From the NCBI GenBank assembly GCA_937907555.1, contig CALEST010000338.1:1-15121 (forward strand): a stretch of 15,121 nt of DNA, in the 5' to 3' direction. The DNA is from an uncultured Sediminibacterium sp. (GTDB lineage Bacteria > Bacteroidota > Bacteroidia > Chitinophagales > Chitinophagaceae). Each line of letters opens with the position of its first letter. Position 1 is the stretch's first letter. Positions 1-5,636 of the stretch are shown here, piece by piece. The position numbers and the translations under genes are program-made. The notes below the pieces were generated by a model. That model saw only the letters and a list, made by a program, of their open reading frames with translations. It did not search any database and had not been told where the DNA came from.

Positions 1-210
1 GAATTGTGTCCTTGTGATCTTTCTGATATTTTAGGAATTAGTATTCCGGCAGTATCACAACATCTGCGAAAACTGAAGGATGGAAATATTGTTGAAACCC
101 GGAAGCAAGGGCAAACAATTTATTATTCCCTTGCACAGGAAAATCTAAAGATTTTAAAACTTTTTTTTAAACATATTAATGTACAAACTCAAAAACTGAA
201 AACGGTATGA
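1..210 (+). CDS. ArsR/SmtB-family metal-responsive repressor, 5'-truncated by the window edge
   Basis: The reading frame is open from base 1, so the N-terminus is missing. The fragment begins ELCPCDL, the metal-binding helix of ArsR/SmtB sensors (usually ELCVCDL), with two cysteines at fragment positions 3 and 5. It continues into a winged helix-turn-helix with the recognition helix SIPAVSQHLRKLKDGNIV and a beta wing ending GQTIYYSL. Family members sit on operator DNA and release it when thiol ligands bind As(III), Cd(II), Pb(II) or Hg(II). Its stop overlaps the next start as ATGA, so it is translationally coupled to the MerT-like gene and probably represses its own mercury operon. The exact metal cannot be read from this fragment; the neighbour suggests mercury. 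Confidence 0.88.
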   Translation, partial: ELCPCDLSDILGISIPAVSQHLRKLKDGNIVETRKQGQTIYYSLAQENLKILKLFFKHINVQTQKLKTV

Positions 211-458
211 TAAGTACAAAATCAGCAGGCACATTTACGGGGGCAGGTGTTTTTGCTGCTATTGCTGCTTCACTTTGTTGTATCACACCTGTTATTGCAT
301 TACTTGCCGGTAGCAGCAGTATTGTCGCTAACTTTTCATGGATAGAACCGGCAAGGCCGTATTTAGTAAGTTTATCCATTGTTGTATTAGCATTTGCATG
401 GTATTTTAAATTAAAACCAGCTGAGAAAAGCTTTATGTGGAAAATCCAGTCAAAATGA
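207..458 (+). pseudogene. MerT-like mercuric ion transporter, 3'-truncated by an IS21-family element
   Basis: This is the N-terminal part (83 residues) of an inner-membrane mercuric transport protein of the MerT/MerTP type. Residues about 12-36 form a first membrane helix containing the vicinal Cys24-Cys25 pair in ASLCCITPV, which in the family passes Hg(II) across the membrane. A second helix follows at about 50-66 (YLVSLSIVVLAFAWYF). Reading stops just after IQSK, where homologues go on to a third helix and often a MerP-like heavy-metal domain. The TGA stop at 456-458 is the first three bases of the IS terminal repeat, so the gene was cut by insertion. The rest is not found beyond the IS. 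Transport function is probably lost. Confidence 0.82.
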
Positions 459-551
459 CCCCCTAATACCTGGGTAAAGTGACCCCTGTTCGCCAGAGCA
501 AACTGACCCCCTTTCGCCATTTTAAATTGACCCCCTAGATATTGGTATAAG
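456..551 (+). repeat. Left multiple terminal repeats of the IS, four units at 24-bp spacing
   Basis: TGACCCC(C/T) occurs at 456, 480, 504 and 528, exactly 24 bp apart. Units 2 and 3 also share a TTCGCCA block after the head. IS21-family elements carry multiple terminal repeats that bind the IstA transposase. The regular spacing, about two helical turns plus a little, would place IstA molecules in register along the DNA. Confidence 0.85.
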
Positions 552-612
552 AATTAGTTGTTTTCGTAGGAAAAAAATGGGAGGTTCTTGATTCATCAAG
601 TCCTTTCGATTC

Positions 613-2118
613 ATGTCTAACAAAACAATTGAGATGTTTACAATACGCCAGATTCTCCGTCTTTATGCTTCAGGGAAGGGAACAAAGTCAATTAGTCAAT
701 CAACAGGGATTGCTCGTAATACTATTAAAAAGTATCTGTATCGCTATGTTTTATCGGAGAAAACAATAGAGCAGATTGAAGCGATGAGCGATGCTCAGAT
801 GTCTCGGTTGTTTTTAATTAAAGAGCCTATTGTGGTATTTAATAGGCGACAAGCGGATTTAGAACCACTTCTTCCATTACTTGCTAGTATGCTTAAGAAA
901 CGAGGTGTAACAAAGGGTAAGGTTTATGAGTTTTATTTAACCCAGTGTACTGATGGATATAAGAGTTCATCCTTTTTGGATAAGCTTAATAATTATATGC
1001 AGCAAGGTAAGCCCTCTTTAAAAATGGTACACAAAGCAGGCGATAAGATGTTTGTGGATTTTACCGGACAAAAATTACACTTGGTGAATGCGCAAACAGG
1101 TGAGATAAGTGAATTGGAGGTTTTTGTAGCCATCCTTGGTTGCAGCCAACTCACTTTTGTAATGGCAGTACACTCGCAATGCAAAGAAGATTTTATTTTA
1201 TGCTGTGAACGTGCGCTTCATTTTTATGGAGGTGTTCCCCAGGCTATTGTGCCAGATAATTTGAAATCGGCGGTTACCAAAGCCAGTAAATACGAAGCAC
1301 AACTCAATGAAACCTTCGCTGCTTTTGCAGAACATTACCATACGTTTGGTTATCCAACTCGTACTTATAAACCTAAAGACAAAGCGTTGGTAGAAGGTGC
1401 TGTTAAGATTAGTTACACGACTATTTTTTCTAAGATTGATCAAAAAGTTTACCACACATTAGATGATCTCAATAAAGACATTCTTGTTCATTTAGCTATA
1501 CACAATAATGCCAAACTTACAGGAGAGAACTATAGTAGGATGGAACAGTTTATAGAGATAGAAAAGCAAACATTGCCACCGCTCAATCCTTATTTATTTG
1601 AGCCGATGACTTCGCAGCTATCAACTGTAAATAAATATGGGCATGTGTTACTTAGTGTTGACAAACGATACTACAGCGTACCCTACAAGCTAATCGGTAA
1701 GCGGTTGAAAATAAAGTACAGCACAACAAAGTTATCGGTGTATGATGAAAACGAAGAGGTAGCTGTTCATGATAGATATATCGGCAAAGGGCTCAAGTAT
1801 ATTACTATCCAAGACCATCTGGCCACCCAGCATAAGTATGCAGCTGATTGGAATCCCCAGAAATTTATGTCTACCGCTAGCGCCATCGGAGAAAGTGTGG
1901 CAGCATATATAGCCAAAATACTAGCACGAGAAGTTTATCCAGAACAAAGTTATAAATCTTGTTCTGGCGTATTAAGCTTTGCCAAACGAGTAGGTAATAC
2001 TAGACTCGTTAATGCGTGTAAACGTGCAGATAGTTATGGTATCTATAACTATGGTATTATTGACCAGATACTCTACGCACAAAAGCAGATACAATCCCAA
2101 TGGAAGATGAGATACTGA
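613..2118 (+). CDS. istA: IstA transposase of IS21 family
   Basis: This 501-residue protein catalyses strand cleavage and transfer of the IS. An N-terminal helix-turn-helix (about residues 8-45, RQILRLYASGKGTKSISQSTGIARNTIKKYL) binds the terminal repeats. The DDE integrase core follows with D149 (MFVDFTG), D215 (PDNLKSAV) and E261 (ALVEGAV), and then the C-terminal region typical of IstA (RYYSVPYKLIGKRLKIKY). Length fits the family. The ATG at 613 is the first start that keeps the whole DNA-binding domain. The downstream ATPase gene follows after 85 bp on the same strand. All three catalytic acids are present, so the enzyme is probably active. Confidence 0.96.
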   Translation: MSNKTIEMFTIRQILRLYASGKGTKSISQSTGIARNTIKKYLYRYVLSEKTIEQIEAMSDAQMSRLFLIKEPIVVFNRRQADLEPLLPLLASMLKKRGVTKGKVYEFYLTQCTDGYKSSSFLDKLNNYMQQGKPSLKMVHKAGDKMFVDFTGQKLHLVNAQTGEISELEVFVAILGCSQLTFVMAVHSQCKEDFILCCERALHFYGGVPQAIVPDNLKSAVTKASKYEAQLNETFAAFAEHYHTFGYPTRTYKPKDKALVEGAVKISYTTIFSKIDQKVYHTLDDLNKDILVHLAIHNNAKLTGENYSRMEQFIEIEKQTLPPLNPYLFEPMTSQLSTVNKYGHVLLSVDKRYYSVPYKLIGKRLKIKYSTTKLSVYDENEEVAVHDRYIGKGLKYITIQDHLATQHKYAADWNPQKFMSTASAIGESVAAYIAKILAREVYPEQSYKSCSGVLSFAKRVGNTRLVNACKRADSYGIYNYGIIDQILYAQKQIQSQWKMRY

Positions 2119-2203
2119 ATACGGATATGCCATCACATGAAAATGTACGTGGTGCAGAATACTACGAATAAAGCTTTTATCACTAAATTTTAAACCAACA
2201 TTA

Positions 2204-2962
2204 ATGAACAAAGACACCTTAAAGAAAATGGGCGATATGCGCCTACTTGGAATGCAAACTGCTTTTAAAACTTTTGTAGAGCTTCCACCTCCGGTTAGCT
2301 TTACCAATGATGAGATGGCACAGTACTTAGTACAAAATGAATGGGACGATCGCAAACATCGTTCCCTCCAGAGAAATATTAAAACAGCTAAGTTCCGCTA
2401 TATGGCAGATGTAGACGGTATTGACTTTAGTAATAAACGAGAACTGGATAAAAATCAAATAGATCGCTTGCTTACTTGTGAGTTTATAAAAAAGGGACAA
2501 GATGTATTTATTACTGGTAGTACTGGTACAGGCAAGAGCTATCTGGCTTCTGCTATTGGGCGCCAAGCCTGTTTGTTTGGGTTTAAAGTTTACTACACCA
2601 ATACCGCCAAGTTACTTTCCATCTTAAAAATGGCCAAAGCCGATGGCTCACACCTCAGAGAGCTTACTCGTATAGAAAAACAAGACCTGTTAATACTTGA
2701 TGATTTTGGTATCCAGGCTTTTGATGCTAGTGGTAGAGCATTATTAATGGATATTGTAGAAGACCGACATGGTAAACGAAGTACAATTATTGCATCACAG
2801 GTTCCAGTAAAAAACTGGTACGATGTGATTGGAGAACAAACTGTAGCCGATGCTATACTTGACAGACTGGTTCATCAATCAGTACGTGTAGAGTTAAAGG
2901 GGGAATCTTTACGCAAAATAAAAAAAGAAAGCAGCACTGCAGAAACCGAGAAAAATATTTAA
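2204..2962 (+). CDS. istB: IstB helper ATPase of IS21 family
   Basis: A 252-residue AAA+ ATPase of the IstB/DnaC-like family that helps IstA choose and prepare target DNA. Walker A is GSTGTGKS at residues 105-112, and Walker B is LLILDDFG with D166-D167. A DnaC-like N-terminal helical region precedes them, and the C-terminal half contains the usual SQVPVKNWYDVIGEQTVADAILDRLVH stretch with its arginine. Length is normal. It is the second gene of the IS and ends about 130 bp before the right terminus; that remaining stretch holds only the right terminal repeats. Confidence 0.96.
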   Translation: MNKDTLKKMGDMRLLGMQTAFKTFVELPPPVSFTNDEMAQYLVQNEWDDRKHRSLQRNIKTAKFRYMADVDGIDFSNKRELDKNQIDRLLTCEFIKKGQDVFITGSTGTGKSYLASAIGRQACLFGFKVYYTNTAKLLSILKMAKADGSHLRELTRIEKQDLLILDDFGIQAFDASGRALLMDIVEDRHGKRSTIIASQVPVKNWYDVIGEQTVADAILDRLVHQSVRVELKGESLRKIKKESSTAETEKNI

Positions 2963-3048
2963 TCAAAATAGACAAAATAAATCCTACGTTTGAAAAACAA
3001 TTACAACTAGTTCTTTACCATTTTTTTAGGCCTCAATCAATCCATTAT

Positions 3049-3096
3049 TGGAAAGAGTTTCTTAGGGGGTCACATTGCTCTGGTGAAAGGGGATCA
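3049..3096 (-). repeat. Right multiple terminal repeats of the IS, two units at 24-bp spacing
   Basis: On the minus strand, TGATCCCC starts at 3096 and TGACCCCC starts at 3072, again 24 bp apart. The outer unit continues TTTCACCAGAGCAA, matching the second left unit. Together these form the inverted terminal structure of the IS. The next 24 bp outward (3097-3120) lack the TGACCCC head, which argues for a right border at 3096. Confidence 0.82.
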
Positions 3097-3098
3097 GA

Positions 3099-3437
3099 TT
3101 GTCTGGTATTTACAATCTATTGCAGGAAGCCATCAATTTTGATAAGGATGGATTGGTGCGATATAAGCATTGGTCAGGAACATCTCTGGAGGAAATGGTT
3201 CCCAATCTTGGCTACCTGAAAACACAGTTTGAAATCAATCAGCGGTTTTACCTGATCGACCAACAGTCACCCATCAATTTTGGGGATGCCATGCGTTTTT
3301 TGCAAAGCCGGTGGCTGGAGCGAAGGATGAACGCTGATAGAAAACTGTTATTGAAAAGCAATAGCGGGAGACAGGGTGGTCATCTGCTAAAGAAACGGCT
3401 TCGCCATAACCGTCGTCTAAATACAAACAATTCATGA
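3099..3437 (+). pseudogene. Unrecognised ORF, probably 5'-truncated at the IS border
   Basis: The open frame starts only two bases beyond the IS right end, with no ATG near it (the first candidate is TTG at 3099), so the true N-terminus was probably removed. The 112 residues are soluble and basic toward the C-terminus (RWLERRMNADRKLLLKS, then KKRLRHNRR), which suggests nucleic-acid contact. I do not recognise the family. The stop overlaps the next ATG as ATGA at 3434-3437, indicating a translationally coupled pair. It may belong to the maintenance genes of the element. An RteC-like identity was considered because of the neighbour, but no clear RteC motif is visible. Confidence 0.45.
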
Positions 3438-3721
3438 ATGCGGATTTCAAACTGCAGGACTTTTTCTCGGTAGTTTCTGAGGATACGCGGATTACTGTTG
3501 CCCATATCAGCCTATACCTTGCGTTAGTGAATGAATGGCAGATCCAGGGGTGCCCCATTGGAATACCCGTTGACAGAACAAGATTGATGTATCTCGCTAA
3601 GATAAACGCCCGACAGACCTATGATAAATGTATGCATGATCTCCACGCTTTTCGCTATATCAACTACCTGCCAAAAAGAGCGAAGGGTGAAAGTTGGTTA
3701 GAGTTCAGGCGCTTGGTATAG
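3434..3721 (+). CDS. Small winged-helix-like protein of Bacteroidota mobile elements
   Basis: A 95-residue protein coupled to the preceding ORF by an ATGA overlap. The pattern DTRITVAHISLYLALVNEW, a short loop, then MYLAKINARQTYDKCMHDL and a short strand-like end (FRYINYLPK) resembles a helix-turn-helix with a wing. It also resembles small DNA-binding-like proteins that I recall near mobility genes of Bacteroidota elements. By this reading the recognition helix is about residues 55-70. It could regulate excision or replication of the element, but no target is visible. The fold is seen by eye only, and the role is inference. Confidence 0.6.
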   Translation: MNADFKLQDFFSVVSEDTRITVAHISLYLALVNEWQIQGCPIGIPVDRTRLMYLAKINARQTYDKCMHDLHAFRYINYLPKRAKGESWLEFRRLV

Positions 3722-3747
3722 ACTTTCTTTTGAGTTTTTCTGGAAAT

Positions 3748-3777
3748 AAAAACCGGTGATTTTTTGCCGGTTTTTTT
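3748..3777 (+). terminator. Intrinsic terminator-like hairpin, 27 bp after the winged-helix-like gene
   Basis: The arms AAAAACCGG (3748-3756) and CCGGTTTTT (3767-3775) pair perfectly around a 10-nt loop and run into seven T's. The A-tract in front makes it potentially bidirectional. It separates the small regulator gene from the recombinase module, leaving only about 22 bp before the next ATG. Confidence 0.75.
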
Positions 3778-3799
3778 GTGAGTATGAAAAGTGAATTTT

Positions 3800-3982
3800 A
3801 TGGGAAACTTTATCTACATGACCCCTGAAAAGGTTATGGAAATTTTAGCTAAAAATGGTAATTTTGTTACCTTATCCGAGGCGGAGATAATTCTATCATT
3901 CCTTGCCAATTTGGCCTCCATTTCTTTACATCAAATCGTAGAAAATGAAGGCAGATTTATACATCCGGGTGAGCACGGATGA
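3800..3982 (+). CDS. Small conserved-type ORF overlapping the recombinase start
   Basis: A 60-residue ORF from ATG 3800 (an internal ATG at 3818 would give 54 residues, beginning MTPEKVMEILAKNG). It has a short acidic helical pattern with EAEIILSFLANLASISLHQIVEN and no signal peptide or membrane segment. It runs 38 bp into the recombinase gene in another frame, so the two are probably translated together. From memory, short proteins of this kind precede recombinase genes in other Bacteroidota elements, where they may act with the recombinase; that is recollection, not shown here. No function is assigned. Confidence 0.6.
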   Translation: MGNFIYMTPEKVMEILAKNGNFVTLSEAEIILSFLANLASISLHQIVENEGRFIHPGEHG

Positions 3983-5457
3983 GCAAGCAGAAAAAGGGTA
4001 TTCCCAAAGAGATCAGGAAGAAAGATTACGTAAGTATTGCGCTTACAAGAATATCCAGATCCGCAACGTTATTTACGAGGATTTTTCTGCCAAGACATTT
4101 CTGAGACCAGCGTGGAAAAAAATATTGGAATCTTACCGATCAAAACATGGTCAAGTCCAAAAGATTTTATTTACCAAATGGGGTCGGTTCAGCAGAAATG
4201 CAGCGGATGCTTTCCAGATGATTAATCTACTTCGCAAATTAGGCGTTGAACCCTGTGCTATTGAACAACCTTTAGACCTTGATATTCCTGAAAACAAAAT
4301 CATGTTGGGCATTTACCTAACATCACCCGAAGTAGAAAATGACAGACGTGCAATAAATGTTCGTAACGGTATGCGAAGGGCGGTAAAAGAGGGTAGGTAT
4401 ATGAATGGGGCACCTATTGGATACATCAACAGAACCACACCTGAAGGGAAAAAATACATTGCGGTTGATCCTCCAAAAGCAGAAATCATTAAATGGGCAT
4501 TTGAAACGATTGTAAACCGTCAGCTCCATATTGAAGAGGTATATAGGTTAGCAAAAGAAAAGGGGCTGAGCTGCGGTAAGAATCATTTCTGGAACGTATT
4601 GCGGAACCCGGTCTATTATGGTAAGATTTTTCTAAGGGGCTACAAGGATGAGCCGGATTGTATCGTGAAGGGTAATCATGATCCAATTATTTCTGAGAAA
4701 CTTTTTATTGATGTTCAGGATAGATTAAATGGGGGCAAGCGGGTTCGAAAAATCCAGTGGAGAAACTCCTGAGAGGTTTTTCCTGCGTGGATATTTGGAG
4801 TGCCCCTGTTGCAGAAAAAGTCTTACTGCCAGTTCCTCAAAAGGCAGATCATCTTATAGCCATTACTACCATTGTAATAGTAAATGCGGAATAAGATTTA
4901 AGGCACTGGACGTAAATGAAAAGTTCAGTTCTGAATTAAAAAAGTTCATTCCTAAACCTGGAATGGCAGACATCTATGCTGAAGTTGTCAATGACTTGTT
5001 TAAGAAAAATTCATCTTCAAATAATATTGAGATCCAAAAATTGAATACCCGTGTTTCTGAACTACAGGATCAGATAAATAAAGCGAGAGGCAAATTTATT
5101 CTTGACGAAATTGATAAGACAGATTACCACGAAGTAAGGAAAGGGTGTGAAACTGAAATAGAACGACTGGAAGCTGAAATTTTTGAGCTTTCCAAGAAAC
5201 GGATTAATATCAGTGATCAAATACGAAAAGCGATTCATAACCTGTCTAATTTGAATGAGATTTTTGAGAATGGAACTGTTTCGGACAGGAGAAAAGCCAT
5301 TGGTTCGATATTCCCTGAAAAATTGGTTTTTGAAGGTTCGGATTTTCGAACCACAAAAGTGAACGAAGCTGTTCAGCTAATATTCAATATAGGAGAGGGT
5401 TTTGGGCAAAAAAAAGTGGACAAAACGATAAGAAAATCGATTTATCCACTTGGGTGA
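3945..5457 (+). pseudogene. Large serine recombinase (site-specific integrase) with an internal +1 frameshift
   Basis: Frame one (3945-4772) gives the resolvase catalytic domain, with YIRVS placing the nucleophile at Ser10 and R8 beside it, an EVENDRRAINVRNGMRRA linker helix and a Recombinase domain. Frame two takes over near 4748-4752 and gives the zinc ribbon (CPCC ... CNSKC), a long coiled coil (about 5020-5240) and the C-terminal tail. Dropping one A from the AAAAA run at 4748-4752 restores one protein of about 503 residues, normal for this family. Such enzymes join attP to attB and excise elements. The stop codon lies on the end of tRNA-Arg, the likely attachment site. It may be a recent mutation, a sequencing error or, less likely, a recoded gene. 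Confidence 0.88.
5408..5450 (-). terminator. Intrinsic terminator of tRNA-Arg, inside the recombinase 3' coding end
   Basis: Read on the minus strand just after the tRNA, a 15-nt arm AGTGGATAAATCGAT (5450-5436), a 6-nt loop and ATCGTTTTGTCCACT (5429-5415) pair at 13 of 15 positions and run into eight T's (5415-5408). This is a strong intrinsic terminator for the tRNA transcript. The same bases encode the last residues of the recombinase on the other strand. Confidence 0.8.
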
Positions 5458-5485
5458 TTCGGATTGGATTCGAACCAATGACCTA
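5455..5485. other. Predicted attachment-site junction (element/chromosome) in the tRNA 3' end
   Basis: The recombinase frame ends here and the chromosomal gene set begins, so the recombination core probably lies in the acceptor/T-arm part of the tRNA. The exact core cannot be fixed without the other junction, which is outside the window. A direct copy of this segment is expected at the left end of the element. Confidence 0.45.
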
Positions 5486-5528
5486 CTGCTTAGAAGGCAG
5501 TTGCTCTATCCAGCTGAGCTACCGAACC
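5455..5528 (-). tRNA. tRNA-Arg, anticodon UCU
   Basis: On the minus strand all arms fold. The acceptor GGTTCGG pairs with CCGAATC (one G-U), the D arm is GCTC-AGCTGGAT-AGAGC, and the anticodon arm is ACTGC-CTTCTAA-GCAGT with anticodon TCT, followed by variable loop AGGTC. The T arm is ATTGG-TTCGAAT-CCAAT, and A is the discriminator. It reads AGA (and AGG) codons. The four bases after the discriminator are CCCA, so a canonical CCA is not encoded and would be added enzymatically. Its 3' end abuts the recombinase gene, whose TGA stop overlaps the discriminator and last acceptor base. The gene is complete, so the integrated element preserved the tRNA. Confidence 0.95.
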
Positions 5529-5541
5529 AGTTTTGGAGGTG

Positions 5542-5573
5542 CAAAATAAAGGAATTTTTTTTACTAAATCAAA
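5542..5573 (-). promoter_or_regulatory. Promoter of tRNA-Arg
   Basis: On the minus strand TTTG (5573-5570), a 20-bp spacer and TTATTTTG (5549-5542) match the Bacteroidota pattern TTG / TAnnTTTG with one mismatch. Transcription would begin a few bases before the mature tRNA 5' end at 5528. Confidence 0.6.
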
Positions 5574-5585
5574 CTGCATTTCAAA

Positions 5586-5618
5586 TTGGGCAGATAAATT
5601 CTAAATCAGTTTACTTTG
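5586..5618 (+). promoter_or_regulatory. Possible promoter of hutH cluster
   Basis: TTG (5586-5588) and TTACTTTG (5611-5618) are 22 bp apart and resemble the Bacteroidota -33/-7 pattern with one mismatch. The start would lie only about 10 bases before the hutH ATG at 5637, giving a very short leader. Confidence 0.4.
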
Positions 5619-5636
5619 CAGCAAACGACTGCCTTC

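Larger units (their letters stand above)
456..3096 (+). mobile_element. IS21-family insertion sequence (istA-istB)
   Basis: A two-gene element: a DDE transposase followed by an AAA+ helper ATPase, flanked by inverted multiple terminal repeats that begin TGACCCC on the left and end GGGATCA on the right. The left end at 456 is placed where the MerT frame is broken; the right end at 3096 is the outermost GGGGATCA. The best end-to-end match pairs the left repeat starting at 480 with the right repeat ending at 3096 (shared core CACCAGAGCAA / CGCCAGAGCAA), so the left border could be 480 with one extra repeat outside. No target duplication is seen: the left flank is agtcaaaa and the right flank is gattgtct. 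Both genes are full length, so the copy looks intact. Confidence 0.9.
1..5455. mobile_element. Right-hand part of an integrated element (genomic island or ICE) at tRNA-Arg
   Basis: This stretch carries a metal-sensor fragment, a truncated mercury transporter, an IS21-family insertion, small genes of accessory type and a large serine recombinase, and it stops at the 3' end of a tRNA gene. After that point only ordinary chromosomal genes follow. Integration at a tRNA 3' end with the recombinase next to the junction is a common layout for islands. The left boundary is outside the window, so size and cargo are unknown. No conjugation genes are visible, so island versus ICE cannot be decided. That the whole 1-5455 stretch is one element is inference; the right boundary is the best supported part. 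Confidence 0.6.

Noticed and set aside
176..520. 114-residue minus-strand ORF
   Set aside because: It lies antisense to the MerT fragment and runs across the IS border, so it cannot be an old gene; its residues show no domain.
3097..3120. Right IS border extended to about 3114 (…TTTACA)
   Set aside because: A short TAAATACC match to the first left unit exists, but the 24-bp unit lacks the TGACCCC head, so 3096 is the better border.
4729..4772. Programmed +1 frameshift in the recombinase
   Set aside because: No recognised recoding signal (such as a rare codon or stop at the slip with a stimulatory structure) is seen; a homopolymer mutation or read error is simpler.
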